The notes under the pieces are model-generated. The model ran no database searches and was not told where the DNA came from. It saw only the letters and a list, made by a program, of their open reading frames with translations. A stretch of DNA of 48,266 nt from Clostridia bacterium (GTDB taxonomy: Bacteria > Bacillota > Clostridia > Oscillospirales > CAG-272), in contig JAFUOY010000031.1 in assembly GCA_017481595.1 (NCBI GenBank), positions 1 to 48,266 on the forward strand. Reading direction: 5' to 3'. This document shows, one piece after another, positions 31,751 through 41,475 of the stretch. Both the position numbers and the translations under genes were made by a program. Positions within the stretch are counted from its first letter, which is position 1; each line of letters starts with the position of its first letter.

Positions 31751-31785
31751 AAAAAAATCACCGACCGAAGTCGGTGATTTTTATT
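31751..31785 (-). terminator. Terminator of the solute-binding protein gene
   Basis: On the minus strand AAAATCACCGAC, tetraloop TTCG, GTCGGTGATTTTTTTA. The UUCG loop is a stabilising tetraloop. Confidence 0.88.
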
Positions 31786-31803
31786 ATTAAGCGAAATAGC
31801 TAA

Positions 31804-33360
31804 TTAAGCCTCTGTGTATGCACCCCAAGCCTCGTTCCAAGCCTTGATTGTCTCAAGAGCTGCGGGAGAGTTCTCCTGGTAGTACTGCTCGAAGTTGTTC
31901 TGGTTGTTTGCGTATGCACCGCTAAGACCGATAAGGGAGCCCCAACCTACAGCTTCACCGGGATCGTAACAGATATTGGGGAATATGTAGTCTGTGAGCA
32001 TTTCGATTTCTACATCACTGTCTGCCTGATTCTGCTTGCCGTTGAGGTAAACGTCTGTGAGGTATTCATCACCTGTCCAAGCAAGAACGTCCACAAAGTA
32101 ATCGGACATATTTCTGTCCTGTGTAACCTTAGGAACGCAAACAGCTATAGACATCTGGTTGGAGCAAGGAGCATAGTATCTGCCCTGTTCAACGTTGAGC
32201 ATCGGGTAAGGAATTACACCAACGTCACCGTATGCCAATACATCAGAGTGCTGAACAACCTCATTGTAGAACAAGAGTCTGCCTTCTTCAAATGCAACCT
32301 TTGCATTGGAGCCCCAGCTACCGTTCCAAGATGTACGTGCCCAGTTGGATGTGTTAGCTGTGATGATAGCTGCGATGATATCGTCAATCTTTTCATCGTT
32401 TACAGCGAGTTCCCATTCGCCTGTGGAAGCGTTAGCTTCAGCTCTGAGAACGCCAAAGTGCTGGAACAATTTGTCCAAGCCATAAACATTAGCACCGTAA
32501 CTGTCTTCGTCGCCGTGAACACCGTCACCGTTATCGGAGTAACCGCCGTTAGCAAGAGCAACGAATTCGTTCCATGTCCACTTGCCATCTCTTACCATCT
32601 GGTAAAGCTTAGCTGTAGCATCTTCACCACCAATAAGAGTCTTGTTGAAGTAAAGAACAGCAGCTGTTTCCTTGTCAAGGTTGGAGAAACCACCTGTAAG
32701 GAAGAATGTGTGACCCTTAGCTGTAAATGTCTTTACAGACAAGTCATTGTAGTATGTGTTGTTGAAGTCGATGTAGTCTCTACCAGCAAGGTCATATACA
32801 TAACCGCCAGCTACGATCTGCTGAACGTTCATCATACGAGGAGCAGCAAGTTCATAGTTGATGTTCTGAGCAACTGTAGCAGACTCAAGTACACTATGCA
32901 TGCTAGCAGATGTAGTGTCCATCCAGTTAACTGTAACACCGTATGTTTTCTTGATGAAGTCATTACGCTCAAGAACAGCAGTCTGAATTTCTACGCCGAA
33001 GTTAGCGTGGTTCTCAGCAGTGATGAAAGTTTCCATCATTGCCCAAGGAGCACCATTGCTATACCACTTGGAGCAAGCAACATTAAGTGTCTTGCCATCC
33101 CAATCCTTCTTAACATCTGTCTTGGAAGACCAAGCGGGTTTGGGAGCTTCTGTTGTGGGAGCTTCTGTTGTGGGAGTCTCTGATGTGGGACCCTCTGTTG
33201 TAGGAGCCTGTGTTGTGGGAGCTTCTGTTGTAGGAGCTTCTGTTGTAGGAGCTTCTGTTGTAGGAGCCTCTGTTGTTGTTGTTTCATCATTGCCGCCGCA
33301 AGCTACAACGAAAGGAACAAGCATCAACACTACGAGAATAAGTGCGAAAATCTTTTTCAC
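31804..33360 (-). CDS. ABC transporter substrate-binding lipoprotein (family 1, sugar-type)
   Basis: 518 residues. I start at a GTG (33360) because AAGGAGGT stands 7 bases before it and the signal peptide begins there (VKKIFALILVV). The lipobox ends at Cys21 (FVVAC). A Thr/Glu/Ala/Pro linker (about 27-75) made of 5-residue repeats follows, then a periplasmic-binding-like fold of the sugar-binding type; tracts such as TWNEFVALANGG and GDVGVIPYP fit that family. It should capture an oligosaccharide at the cell surface for import. No permease or ATPase gene is adjacent, so it must share them with another locus. The neighbour GH36 hints at alpha-galactosides, which is inference. Confidence 0.88.
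   Translation of the reverse strand: MKKIFALILVVLMLVPFVVACGGNDETTTTEAPTTEAPTTEAPTTEAPTTQAPTTEGPTSETPTTEAPTTEAPKPAWSSKTDVKKDWDGKTLNVACSKWYSNGAPWAMMETFITAENHANFGVEIQTAVLERNDFIKKTYGVTVNWMDTTSASMHSVLESATVAQNINYELAAPRMMNVQQIVAGGYVYDLAGRDYIDFNNTYYNDLSVKTFTAKGHTFFLTGGFSNLDKETAAVLYFNKTLIGGEDATAKLYQMVRDGKWTWNEFVALANGGYSDNGDGVHGDEDSYGANVYGLDKLFQHFGVLRAEANASTGEWELAVNDEKIDDIIAAIITANTSNWARTSWNGSWGSNAKVAFEEGRLLFYNEVVQHSDVLAYGDVGVIPYPMLNVEQGRYYAPCSNQMSIAVCVPKVTQDRNMSDYFVDVLAWTGDEYLTDVYLNGKQNQADSDVEIEMLTDYIFPNICYDPGEAVGWGSLIGLSGAYANNQNNFEQYYQENSPAALETIKAWNEAWGAYTEA
33143..33277 (-). repeat. Tandem 15-bp repeat within the lipoprotein linker
   Basis: Nine units close to GGAGCTTCTGTTGTA (plus strand) encode PTTEA repeats in the binding-protein linker. 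Identical units lie side by side with diverged ones, so copy number may change by slippage without frame loss. Confidence 0.85.
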
Positions 33361-33408
33361 GGTAAAAACCTCCTTAATAATATTTTGTGCTAGGATTTCG
33401 CTATACAC

Positions 33409-33437
33409 ATTATACTAAATGTTGCACAAAAAAGCAA
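33409..33437 (-). promoter_or_regulatory. Promoter of the solute-binding protein gene
   Basis: Minus strand: TTGCTT (33437-33432), 17 bases, TATAAT (33414-33409), without TG before the -10. The leader to the GTG start is about 45 bases. Confidence 0.6.
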
Positions 33438-33715
33438 TATGTTTTTGAAAATTTTTTTCATATTTTACGAGAAAATTTAACTTTTTTTTGGATTTTTTTA
33501 TAAATTGTTGACATAGTACACTTTTTATTACATTTTTTTCCATTTTTTCTTTTCCGGTGACACCCCCCTTTTTTAATTCTATTTTGCTCAAATCCTTCTT
33601 CTCTCTTTATAATAAATGAAGACAGTTTAAAATCTCTTTGTTTTTGTCAATTTTTTCATTATAATTTCAGTTAAAAATGCACACCCGTATATTAAAATAC
33701 GGTCTTGATATATAA
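33438..33715. other. AT-rich intergenic region between lipoprotein promoter and proS terminator
   Basis: No gene. Homopolymer T runs dominate on the plus strand. A small hairpin CCGTAT-ATACGG lies at 33685-33702 just before the proS terminator. I see nothing else I can support. Confidence 0.5.
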
Positions 33716-33760
33716 AGAAAAAATACGGCCGAGGAGTGTTATCCTCAGTCGTATTTTTAC
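33716..33760 (-). terminator. Terminator of proS
   Basis: Minus strand: AAAATACGACTGAGGA, loop TAACAC, TCCTCGGCCGTATTTTTTC; one mismatch/wobble region in the stem and a T6 tail. Confidence 0.85.
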
Positions 33761-33772
33761 TATTATACAATA

Positions 33773-35209
33773 TTAATACGCCTTGCCCCAATAAACAAGC
33801 TTGTCAGTTTTCTTTCCGCAGCAGATGCAAGTGCCTTCCTCTCCCTGCTCACCAAAGGGTAAGCAACGGGACGTAACGTCGGCAAGCTCCTTGAGCTTAA
33901 GCTCACATTCAAGATCGCCGCACCAATGGGCTCTGATATATCCCGATTTATTCTTTGCGGTTTCAATAAATGCGTCAAGCTCAGTTTCGGTATAGGTCTT
34001 GTTCTTTCTGTTTTCGAGAGCCTTATTGAACAAGCCCTCAGTAATGCTTGCAAGGACCTCGGGAATAACCTTATCAAGCTCATCAAGAGAAACGAAGATC
34101 TTTTCTCTGTTATCACGGCGAACCAATACGCACTGATTACTTTCAATATCGCGAGGTCCGATCTCAAGACGGAGCGGAACACCCTTCATCTCATATTCGG
34201 AATATTTCCATCCGGGAGAGTTGTCGGAGATATCAAGCTTAGCCCTGCTGTAGGCGGAAATCTTTTCGTACACCTCGGTTGCCTTTTCAATAACGCCGGG
34301 CTTATGCTGAGCGCAAGGAATTACAACCACCTGTACGGGAGCAACTGCGGGAGGAAGAACCAATCCGTTATCGTCACCGTGTGTCATAATGATAGCGCCG
34401 ATAATACGCGTTGATACACCCCAGGATGTCTGGTGGCAGTATTTAAGAGTATTATCCTTATCAAGATATTTAATATCAAACGCCTTTGCAAAGCCGTCGC
34501 CAAAGTTGTGGGAGGTACCGCCCTGAAGCGCCTTACCGTCGTGCATAAGAGCCTCTACAGTATACGTAGCCTTTGCGCCTGCAAACTTTTCCTTATCGGT
34601 CTTTCTTCCCTTAAGAACGGGAATACCGAGATCCTTTTCAAAGAAATCTGCGTACACGTTAAGCATTGTAAGCGTTTCGTTTTCTGCATCCTCTGCTGTT
34701 GCGTGCATTGTATGACCCTCCTGCCACAAGAACTCACGGCTGCGGAGGAAGGGGCGTGTTGTCTTTTCCCATCTTACAACGCTGCACCACTGATTGTAAA
34801 GCTTGGGAAGGTCTCTGTATGACTTGATGATATTAGCGTAATGCTCACAGAAAAGGGTTTCGGATGTGGGACGAACGCAAAGCTTTTCGCTCAAGCGCTC
34901 GCTTCCGCCGTGGGTTACCCAAGCAACCTCGGGAGCAAAGCCCTCCACGTGGTCATTTTCCTTATTAAGAAGTGATTCGGGAATGAACATAGGCATATAG
35001 ATGTTTTCTACGCCCGTTGCCTTGAAGCGCGCATCCATAAGCTTCTGGATATTTTCCCAGATCGCATATCCGTAAGGACGGATGATCATACATCCCTTAA
35101 CGCTTGAATAGTCGATAAGGTCTGCCTTTTTTACAATGTCGGTATACCATTTAGCAAAGTCCTCGTCCATTGAGGTGATCTGCTCTACCATTTTTTTGTC
35201 TTTTGCCAT
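33773..35209 (-). CDS. proS: Proline--tRNA ligase, archaeal/eukaryote-like (ProS type 3)
   Basis: 478 residues, the short class II form without the bacterial editing insertion. It charges tRNA-Pro. Class II motif 1 lies around [17 protein letters not shown]; motif 2 is [24 protein letters not shown]; motif 3 lies around the [19 protein letters not shown] segment (GDDNG, VLPP). An anticodon-binding domain follows (about 285-380). The C-terminal zinc-binding region has GTCICCGK and ends in Tyr, as this type does. GAGGTT precedes the ATG. I see no T-box antiterminator upstream, only a plain hairpin at 35256-35290. Confidence 0.95.
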   Translation of the reverse strand: MAKDKKMVEQITSMDEDFAKWYTDIVKKADLIDYSSVKGCMIIRPYGYAIWENIQKLMDARFKATGVENIYMPMFIPESLLNKENDHVEGFAPEVAWVTHGGSERLSEKLCVRPTSETLFCEHYANIIKSYRDLPKLYNQWCSVVRWEKTTRPFLRSREFLWQEGHTMHATAEDAENETLTMLNVYADFFEKDLGIPVLKGRKTDKEKFAGAKATYTVEALMHDGKALQGGTSHNFGDGFAKAFDIKYLDKDNTLKYCHQTSWGVSTRIIGAIIMTHGDDNGLVLPPAVAPVQVVVIPCAQHKPGVIEKATEVYEKISAYSRAKLDISDNSPGWKYSEYEMKGVPLRLEIGPRDIESNQCVLVRRDNREKIFVSLDELDKVIPEVLASITEGLFNKALENRKNKTYTETELDAFIETAKNKSGYIRAHWCGDLECELKLKELADVTSRCLPFGEQGEEGTCICCGKKTDKLVYWGKAY

Positions 35210-35255
35210 TTTGAACCTCTTTGATATATAGTGAATAATTTTTTCTTAATACCTA

Positions 35256-35290
35256 CTAACCGTCAGGCAGCATAGCTTCCTGACGATTAG
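35256..35290. terminator. Hairpin between the discoidin-like gene and proS
   Basis: CTAACCGTCAGG (35256-35267) pairs with CCTGACGATTAG (35279-35290). No T run follows on the minus strand, so it may be a weak or factor-assisted terminator of the upstream gene, or a processing or leader hairpin of proS. Confidence 0.45.
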
Positions 35291-35307
35291 TTTACATATT
35301 TATTATA

Positions 35308-38115
35308 TCAGCCCTCGTAAGGGAGACCTGCGATTTCAAATCTTGGGGTAATACTTTCAAATACTGTAACCTCAGGAATCTTCGCAGTCTGAACGTGTCC
35401 TGCGAAAGGAGTGGGAACAGCTGTATCGGAATAAACCTCAAGCTCAAGTATAGTAGGCATATAGATGCTTGTGTTAGTAAGTGAAATTCTTACGTCAGTT
35501 GTCTTTACGGGAGTTACCTCATACACTGTGCAGTAATCCTTATCCTTTGCACAGGTATAGCCGTCTCCGATCTTAACGTACTCACCGTTTACAAGAGCCT
35601 GTATTTCAAACTTATTACCTACACCTGCAAGGTTGCCGATGTCATTGGAGTAAACGACTACCTTGTTTATTGTATATTCAGCATCAAGCTTAACTCCGCA
35701 ATGGATCTCAACACCTGCGCTGTATTCCTCAAGCTTAGGTATCCATACGTTTGCCTCTGAATATTTCTTACCGTCATTTATATAGGTTTCGTATGAAAGC
35801 GAAGGATAGTTAGAGTTTGCATATGCGGTACCGAGAACCGCAAGGTTGCCGTTAGCGGCAGATGATTTCTGGAACACTGAAAATCTTTCATCAAGGGCAA
35901 AGGTCTTCATACCGACAACATTGGCAGAAAGCTCCTTGATGGCGGGAAGATCCTGGCTTGTAGCGGCGTAGGTCACCTTGATCTCACTTATCTGCTTTGC
36001 TTCAAATTTGAATTCCTTAGTTGCGGATTTTACGTTTGAGTTTCCAAGAACTACCCACTTACCGTCAACGAGTCCGCTTACGGTAAATGCGCAATTTACT
36101 TTCGTATTTCCGTGGTCTACTATAATTTTGTCTATATTATAGACCTTTCCGTACACAATGTCAATAGTTGTTTTATCATTTTTGCCAAAACCTGTTTCAA
36201 GCCTTGTATAGCTGGAAATATCGCCTGAATAGTTAACTGTGTTTACGGTAATGCCCTTGATATCGGGCGCCTTGGAGTTATCTCCGTAAACGATTCTTAT
36301 TTCGTCAGTTTCAGCATATACGCTGTGAACGAAAGAGCTTTCACTAAGCTTTTCCTCAGTATGAATGGTCTGCCAGATACCGCCTATGAATGCCTGCACG
36401 AAATATTTCATCTCCGCAGAGGTGTCGGCAAAGTCTATCTTTATCTCGTTTACAGTCTGCTTCTGATTGAACTTGATACCTGCATTTTTAGTTCCGTCAT
36501 CGTTCTTTACTGCAGATGCGGTAACGCCGTCCTTAATAAAGCCTGCCATAGAGCTTACTATATTGGCGGAGATCTCATTTAGCTGCGGCATCTTATCCTT
36601 GGAAAGCACGCTTGTAAACACCAATCTTATTTCTGAGGTCTGTGTCGGTGTTACTGCATACGTATGCTCCTGAGCGGCATAGGTTTCGCCCTCGGGTAAT
36701 GCCACAAAGCAATCCTTGATATTGCCGCTTGCGATCTGCTTCCAGCTACCGTTTACAAGAGCCTCGATTTTATAGGGCGCACTGAACTCGGCGTTTTCGA
36801 AAAGGAGATATACGTTGTCAATAGTATATGTCTTATCAAATCTTATTCCATAGGTCTGACCTGCTTTTGTATCCTCGGGGATCCAGCCTGTCGTTATATC
36901 ATCATCAATCGAAAGGAAAGGATATCTGTTCAACTTTGAGCTTGTTGCGTAAGGATAGGAGTTGGAGGTAGCGTCTGTAGAATACATTGCTCCCTCAGGA
37001 AGCTCAATACTGGGGATTTCTCCCTGCTCACCGTATACTCTTACCTCATAAATATAGGGGAATACCAAGGACTCATCACCCTGATAATTCTTTGCAAACT
37101 CGTCTATGGAAATTCTGATATTATTGGTCGTTACAACAGTTTCGGGAATAATGGTATAGTAGGAAGCGATATGGTAGTTGCCCGTATCCTGCTTCATAGC
37201 TTCATCATAATCCTTATAATCACGAGGAATGGAATCGGAATCCTTAAATTCCGCGATCCTTACCCACTCACCCTCTACAAGAGCCTCAACAAGATACTTC
37301 GTGTCCTGATAGCCCCAGCTTGGATTAGCGTTAGAGTTATGCATGCTCATATACATAACTATCTCATTCACTTCGTAATACTCGCGGTTAGAAAACTTTA
37401 TACCAAAATGTTCACCGCCAAAGCCCGCAGAGGTGTTTGTACCAACGGTTACTTGAGGATAAAGAGGTTCCCATCCGTGCCAGTCCTCTTCAAAGTCCTG
37501 ACCGTCGTTGGCAGTATAAGGAGGAGTCCATTCGTAATGTTTAAAGGACGTAGCGTAAGCATCACCTTTTACAGCAATGTTATTGTAAAGCTTTCCTGTC
37601 AAGGTAAGTTCAAAAACCTTAAGTGAAGCAGCCTTGCCGTCCGCTGTTTTTGCAATCAATCTTACCTGTTGAGTATAGGTAGGATCCTCAAGCTCGAAGC
37701 TGATAACCCCCTCTACCGCGTCATCATCGGACACAGTGCCAACGGCGTACCATCTGTTATTGCGGAAAAGCTCAATCGTATATTCAGCCTTTTTTTCACC
37801 CGCCTCAACCTTAAAGGACAATCCGTAAAGGAATATGTTTGCCTCCTTGGTAAAGTTAATGCCAAAAAACACTTCGGCAGAGCCTTCAGCTGCGGATGCA
37901 TTCCAGAATGTAGCATCGTCGCCGTCTATGATATTGGCAACAGGATTTTCCTTACTGTCGGCAGAAGAAATCGCAGTACCGAGAGACGCAAGATTCTCCG
38001 TTAGTTCAGGAGCAGTATCCTCTGTGGATGCGCCGTCGTCCTCTGCAAAAGCGTAAAAGGACATACCCGAAGCAAGAAGAATAATGGAAAGTAACAGTGA
38101 AACGATCTTTTTCAT
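35308..38115 (-). CDS. Large secreted protein with several discoidin (F5/8 type C)-like domains
   Basis: 935 residues from the ATG at 38115 (AAAGGAG 10 bases upstream; an upstream in-frame start adds a short unlikely extension). Signal peptide MKKIVSLLLSIILLASG to about residue 25 (FAFA-like cleavage, YAFA). The rest is a chain of beta-sandwich modules with recurring blocks such as FGIKFSNREYYEVNEIVMY, YGIRFDKTYTIDNVYLL and CGVKLDAEYTINKVVVY, as in galactose-binding/discoidin domains. No catalytic domain, dockerin, LPXTG or membrane anchor is visible. It probably binds carbohydrate or a surface outside the cell. Promoter at 38153-38181. Confidence 0.8.
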   Translation of the reverse strand: MKKIVSLLLSIILLASGMSFYAFAEDDGASTEDTAPELTENLASLGTAISSADSKENPVANIIDGDDATFWNASAAEGSAEVFFGINFTKEANIFLYGLSFKVEAGEKKAEYTIELFRNNRWYAVGTVSDDDAVEGVISFELEDPTYTQQVRLIAKTADGKAASLKVFELTLTGKLYNNIAVKGDAYATSFKHYEWTPPYTANDGQDFEEDWHGWEPLYPQVTVGTNTSAGFGGEHFGIKFSNREYYEVNEIVMYMSMHNSNANPSWGYQDTKYLVEALVEGEWVRIAEFKDSDSIPRDYKDYDEAMKQDTGNYHIASYYTIIPETVVTTNNIRISIDEFAKNYQGDESLVFPYIYEVRVYGEQGEIPSIELPEGAMYSTDATSNSYPYATSSKLNRYPFLSIDDDITTGWIPEDTKAGQTYGIRFDKTYTIDNVYLLFENAEFSAPYKIEALVNGSWKQIASGNIKDCFVALPEGETYAAQEHTYAVTPTQTSEIRLVFTSVLSKDKMPQLNEISANIVSSMAGFIKDGVTASAVKNDDGTKNAGIKFNQKQTVNEIKIDFADTSAEMKYFVQAFIGGIWQTIHTEEKLSESSFVHSVYAETDEIRIVYGDNSKAPDIKGITVNTVNYSGDISSYTRLETGFGKNDKTTIDIVYGKVYNIDKIIVDHGNTKVNCAFTVSGLVDGKWVVLGNSNVKSATKEFKFEAKQISEIKVTYAATSQDLPAIKELSANVVGMKTFALDERFSVFQKSSAANGNLAVLGTAYANSNYPSLSYETYINDGKKYSEANVWIPKLEEYSAGVEIHCGVKLDAEYTINKVVVYSNDIGNLAGVGNKFEIQALVNGEYVKIGDGYTCAKDKDYCTVYEVTPVKTTDVRISLTNTSIYMPTILELEVYSDTAVPTPFAGHVQTAKIPEVTVFESITPRFEIAGLPYEG

Positions 38116-38144
38116 TACAAATCTCCTTTTGTACATAAAATATC

Positions 38145-38181
38145 ATACTATCATAATAACATAGTATTTTTTGAAATTCAA
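38145..38181 (-). promoter_or_regulatory. Promoter of the discoidin-like gene with inverted repeat over the -10
   Basis: Minus strand: TTGAAT (38181-38176), 17 bases ending in TATGT, TATTAT (38158-38153). ATACTAT (38145-38151) and ATAGTAT (38161-38167) form a 7-bp inverted repeat centred on the -10, a plausible operator. Confidence 0.5.
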
Positions 38182-38211
38182 GTTATTTTTGATATTTGTA
38201 CGTCAAATCGC

Positions 38212-38243
38212 AAAAAAAGAACGGCAATAACGCCGTTCTTTTT
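38212..38243. terminator. Terminator of the cvpA-clpE operon
   Basis: AAAAAAAGAACGGC, loop AATAAC, GCCGTTCTTTTT. A and T runs on both sides. Confidence 0.88.
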
Positions 38244-38253
38244 GTCATAATTG

Positions 38254-40545
38254 TCAAATATACCAAAGGGTAAGCTCTCCGTTGTCAACGTCCATTGACG
38301 CCGCGGTAATGGGAGCCTTGTTTTCAAAGATGATGGCGCTTGCCAATCTGTCCTCGATATTAGTCTGTATATACCTTCTCATATTTCTTGCGCCGAACTT
38401 ACGGCTGAAGGACTTTTCCGCAACGAGCTTACATACCTCGTCCGTATAATTGAACTTGATTCCCTTCTCGCAAAGAGCGTTTTTAAGGTCGTTAAGCATA
38501 ATGTGGGAAATTCTTTCAAAATCCTTTTCGTCAAGAGAGCGGAAGGTGATTATTTCGTCAATTCTGTTAATAAACTCGGGACGCATAAACTGAGAAAGAG
38601 CCTTTATGGTCTTTTCGTTTTCCTGCTTGGTATCCTCGCTTGTAAATCCTGCGGGGGCGGAGGAAATGCCAGAGCCTGCGTTGGTGGTCATTATGATGAC
38701 CGTGTTTTCAAAATTAACCATACGTCCCTGGGAGTCCGTAATTCTGCCCTCATCAAGTATCTGAAGAAGAACGTTCAAAACGTCGGGATGCGCCTTCTCT
38801 ATTTCGTCAAACAAAATTACGGAATAGGGGCGGCGTCTTATCTTTTCCGTAAGCTGTCCCGCCTCGTCGTATCCCACGTATCCGGGAGGGGCGCCGATAA
38901 TCTTTGAAACGGAGTGCTTTTCCATAAATTCCGACATATCAAGACGGATAAGCGCGTCGGGGGAGGTGAACAAATCGTTTGCAAGAGTCTTTACAAGCTC
39001 TGTTTTACCAACGCCCGTAGGACCTGCAAAAACGAAGGATACGGGTCTGCGCTTTACGCTGACGCCCGCGCGGTTTCTTCTTATCGCCTTGGAAACGGCG
39101 TTTACCGCCTCGTCCTGTCCTATGATCCTTGCCTTTATTCTTTCATCAAGCTCCGCAAGCTTTGCAAACTCGTCCTCGGAAATATTGGACGCGGGAATAC
39201 CCGTCCATATTTCGATAACGCCTGCAAGATCCGCTCTTGTCATATAAATGCCGTCGCATTCCTTATCAAGCTTTTCTTTAGTGATAAGAAGCTGGGATTT
39301 TTCGGATTTATACTCCGCAAGAGTTCTGTATTCATCCTCCGTAGGGGTTCTTCCTCCGTCGGATATTTTTGCATTCAATGCTTCCGTTTTCGTATCGAGG
39401 GAAGCAAGCTTTTCGATAAGTAGATGTCTTTCCGTTATGCTCTCGTTATGGAGCACGATATGTGAGCAGGCCTCGTCAATAAGATCTATCGCCTTGTCGG
39501 GCAAAAATCTGTCCGTAATGTATCTTTCGCTCATACAAACGGCATCTCTTGCTATTTCGTCACTTATCTTAACTCCGTGATATACCTCATAATACTGCTT
39601 GATGCCCTTGAGCATCTCAACGCACTCCTCAATAGAGGGCTCCTCCACCTTTACGGGTTGAAAGCGTCGTTCAAGGGCGGTATCCTTTTCGATATATTTA
39701 CGGTATTCCTTCATTGTGGTAGCGCCGATAACCTGAATTTCTCCTCTTGAAAGGGCGGGCTTAAGAATATTTGCCGCGTTCATACTGCCCTCGGAGTTAC
39801 CCGTACCGACGATATTGTGTATCTCGTCTATTACGAGAATAATATTTCCCGCCTGCTTGACCTCCTTAAGAAGTCCGTTTATTCTTGCCTCAAACTGTCC
39901 TCGAAACTGCGTTCCCGCAACGAGGGCGGTAAGGTCGACCAGAAATACCTCGCAGTTTTTAAGCTTATAGGGTACTCTTCCGTCAACTATTCTCTGGGCA
40001 AGAGCCTCGGCTATTGCGGTTTTACCAACGCCGGGCTCACCAATCAAGCAAGGGTTGTTTTTCTGGCGGCGGCTGAGTATCTGAATAACTCTTTCAAGCT
40101 CTCTTTCTCTGCCGATTATTCTATCAAGCTTTCCGTTCATGGCGTCGGCGGTAAGGTTGTGGCAGAAGGTGTTAAGATTACGGCGGTCATCCTTTTTGCC
40201 GCCCTTATCCTTGTCCTTATCCTTCTTGTTTTCCTTGCCGTCATCCTTGCTCATAAAGCCTGCATTGCGCATAAGCTTACCAAAATCTATGGTTGGTGAG
40301 TCATCGTCATCCCCATCTCCGTCCTCGTCAACGGGCATAAGATCAGCCACCATTTTTTCCATATTTTCAAGCTCCTCCTCGCTGATGCCAAGCTTTTTCA
40401 TCATATCGTCAACGGGCTTTATACCCAATTCCTTGGCGCATACGAGGCAGAGGCCCTCCTGCTTTTGCACGTTATTTTCCAATTTCATAATATAGACCGT
40501 AGCAGGTCTTTTTTTGCATCTTGCACACATTTCCATATTGATCAA
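38254..40545 (-). CDS. ClpE-like Hsp100 AAA+ unfoldase with N-terminal zinc finger
   Basis: 763 residues. The N-terminal zinc finger has Cys7-x2-Cys10 and Cys33-x2-Cys36, as in ClpE. A low-complexity Asp- then Lys-rich linker (73-121) follows. The first ATPase has Walker A GEPGVGKT (169-176) and VIDEIHN; a short middle coil (about 365-430) follows; the second has Walker A GPTGVGKT (508-515) and [10 protein letters not shown]. There is no Clp N-domain. The ClpP-docking loop position reads AGF (632-634) in place of the usual LGF/VGF. It likely feeds proteins to ClpP. The start could be this TTG (AAAAGG 6 bases upstream) or the ATG at 40536, which lies too far from the site. It is cotranscribed with cvpA, 24 bases downstream. 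Confidence 0.9.
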   Translation of the reverse strand: MINMEMCARCKKRPATVYIMKLENNVQKQEGLCLVCAKELGIKPVDDMMKKLGISEEELENMEKMVADLMPVDEDGDGDDDDSPTIDFGKLMRNAGFMSKDDGKENKKDKDKDKGGKKDDRRNLNTFCHNLTADAMNGKLDRIIGRERELERVIQILSRRQKNNPCLIGEPGVGKTAIAEALAQRIVDGRVPYKLKNCEVFLVDLTALVAGTQFRGQFEARINGLLKEVKQAGNIILVIDEIHNIVGTGNSEGSMNAANILKPALSRGEIQVIGATTMKEYRKYIEKDTALERRFQPVKVEEPSIEECVEMLKGIKQYYEVYHGVKISDEIARDAVCMSERYITDRFLPDKAIDLIDEACSHIVLHNESITERHLLIEKLASLDTKTEALNAKISDGGRTPTEDEYRTLAEYKSEKSQLLITKEKLDKECDGIYMTRADLAGVIEIWTGIPASNISEDEFAKLAELDERIKARIIGQDEAVNAVSKAIRRNRAGVSVKRRPVSFVFAGPTGVGKTELVKTLANDLFTSPDALIRLDMSEFMEKHSVSKIIGAPPGYVGYDEAGQLTEKIRRRPYSVILFDEIEKAHPDVLNVLLQILDEGRITDSQGRMVNFENTVIIMTTNAGSGISSAPAGFTSEDTKQENEKTIKALSQFMRPEFINRIDEIITFRSLDEKDFERISHIMLNDLKNALCEKGIKFNYTDEVCKLVAEKSFSRKFGARNMRRYIQTNIEDRLASAIIFENKAPITAASMDVDNGELTLWYI

Positions 40546-40569
40546 ATACTTCCTTTTACGCTAATTCGG

Positions 40570-41304
40570 TCAATGAATATACATATTCAATGTATCCATA
40601 AGCTCGGCATTTTTCATAGTTCTCAGAACGAAGGACTCCTCGATCAAGCCTTCGTTAAATACCGTAGGAACAAGGGGACCGATGTAGTTTACCAAAAATC
40701 CTGCAATTACGCTGGCTATCCATATAATGAGAAGCGAAATAAGTACGCCGATAGCCGCGCCGAGAAGCTTGTTTGCAAAATTTATGATAGGCAAATGAGT
40801 CAATTTATCAAGAATGTGAACCACTATTGTAAGCACAAGGAGTGCAAGAAGGAACACTGCGACAAATCCGATTATTGTAGAAAGCATAGTGGCAATGGAC
40901 GTGCCTATATTTTCTGAAATGGCTATAATTTCAGCCTCGGTTGCGCCCGGTATTGAATCAAACGCAGCCTCGATTCCTTCAGCATCCAAGCCGAAGCCGG
41001 AAAGGATCTTGGTAAAGAAGGAGGGCATATCGTTATAAAGCTTTACAAGGTCAACTCCATCGGGCTTTATACCCTGGGATGCGGCGTAGAGTGAATCATA
41101 CACCCAACCCGTAACGGATCTTTCCATGAAAAGAGTGTTTATAAGCATTGCTGCAGGCTTACGCAAAACGTACGCCAAAAAAAGCGCCACAAAGGTCTTT
41201 GCAAATGAAAATACGGCTTTTACCGCGCCCTTAAAGGTATAACGTATGATGGTAACGGCGGCTATAACCAAAAGAACGATATCAATAATAAGTCCTGTAC
41301 TCAT
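40570..41304 (-). CDS. CvpA-family membrane protein
   Basis: 244 residues from the ATG at 41304, where AAAGGAG fits; the frame runs further up without a site. The CvpA/colicin V production family pattern is visible: an N-terminal helix (LIIDIVLLVIAAVTIIRYTF) followed by KGAVKAVFSFAKTFVALFLAY, then a soluble loop, and two C-terminal helices (IIGFVAVFLLALLVLTIV and LLGAAIGVLISLLIIWIASV). Molecular function is unknown in general; homologues are linked to envelope stress and secretion. A consensus promoter lies upstream, and the gene leads a two-gene operon with the ClpE-like unfoldase. Confidence 0.82.
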   Translation of the reverse strand: MSTGLIIDIVLLVIAAVTIIRYTFKGAVKAVFSFAKTFVALFLAYVLRKPAAMLINTLFMERSVTGWVYDSLYAASQGIKPDGVDLVKLYNDMPSFFTKILSGFGLDAEGIEAAFDSIPGATEAEIIAISENIGTSIATMLSTIIGFVAVFLLALLVLTIVVHILDKLTHLPIINFANKLLGAAIGVLISLLIIWIASVIAGFLVNYIGPLVPTVFNEGLIEESFVLRTMKNAELMDTLNMYIH

Positions 41305-41340
41305 ATTCAAATCTCCTTTCAATATTTTGTAGGTTACTAT

Positions 41341-41369
41341 ATTATAGCTTTATTTTACGGTTTTGTCAA
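41341..41369 (-). promoter_or_regulatory. Perfect consensus promoter of cvpA-clpE
   Basis: Minus strand: TTGACA (41369-41364), 17 bases, TATAAT (41346-41341). Both hexamers match the sigma-A consensus fully; no TG precedes the -10. No CtsR-type heptad repeat is visible, although clpE genes are often CtsR-controlled. Confidence 0.85.
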
Positions 41370-41426
41370 TACCATTATTCGTACTGTTCACTTTTTTCAC
41401 AAAAGATTCAAGCAAGTAAAAGCTCA

Positions 41427-41475
41427 AAATAAAAAAGCGTTAGCCGTCTTAAGCAAAACGGCAAACGCATTTTTA
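41427..41475 (-). terminator. Terminator of the ruvC-truA operon
   Basis: Minus strand: GCGTTTGCCGT, a 10-base loop, ACGGCTAACGC, then TTTTTTATTTT. It overlaps the end of truA. Confidence 0.85.

Noticed and set aside
33143-33277. CRISPR array
   Set aside because: The 15-bp units are directly adjacent without spacers and encode the lipoprotein linker.
35210-35307. T-box leader of proS
   Set aside because: No AGGGTGGNACCGCG-like antiterminator and the spacer is too short.
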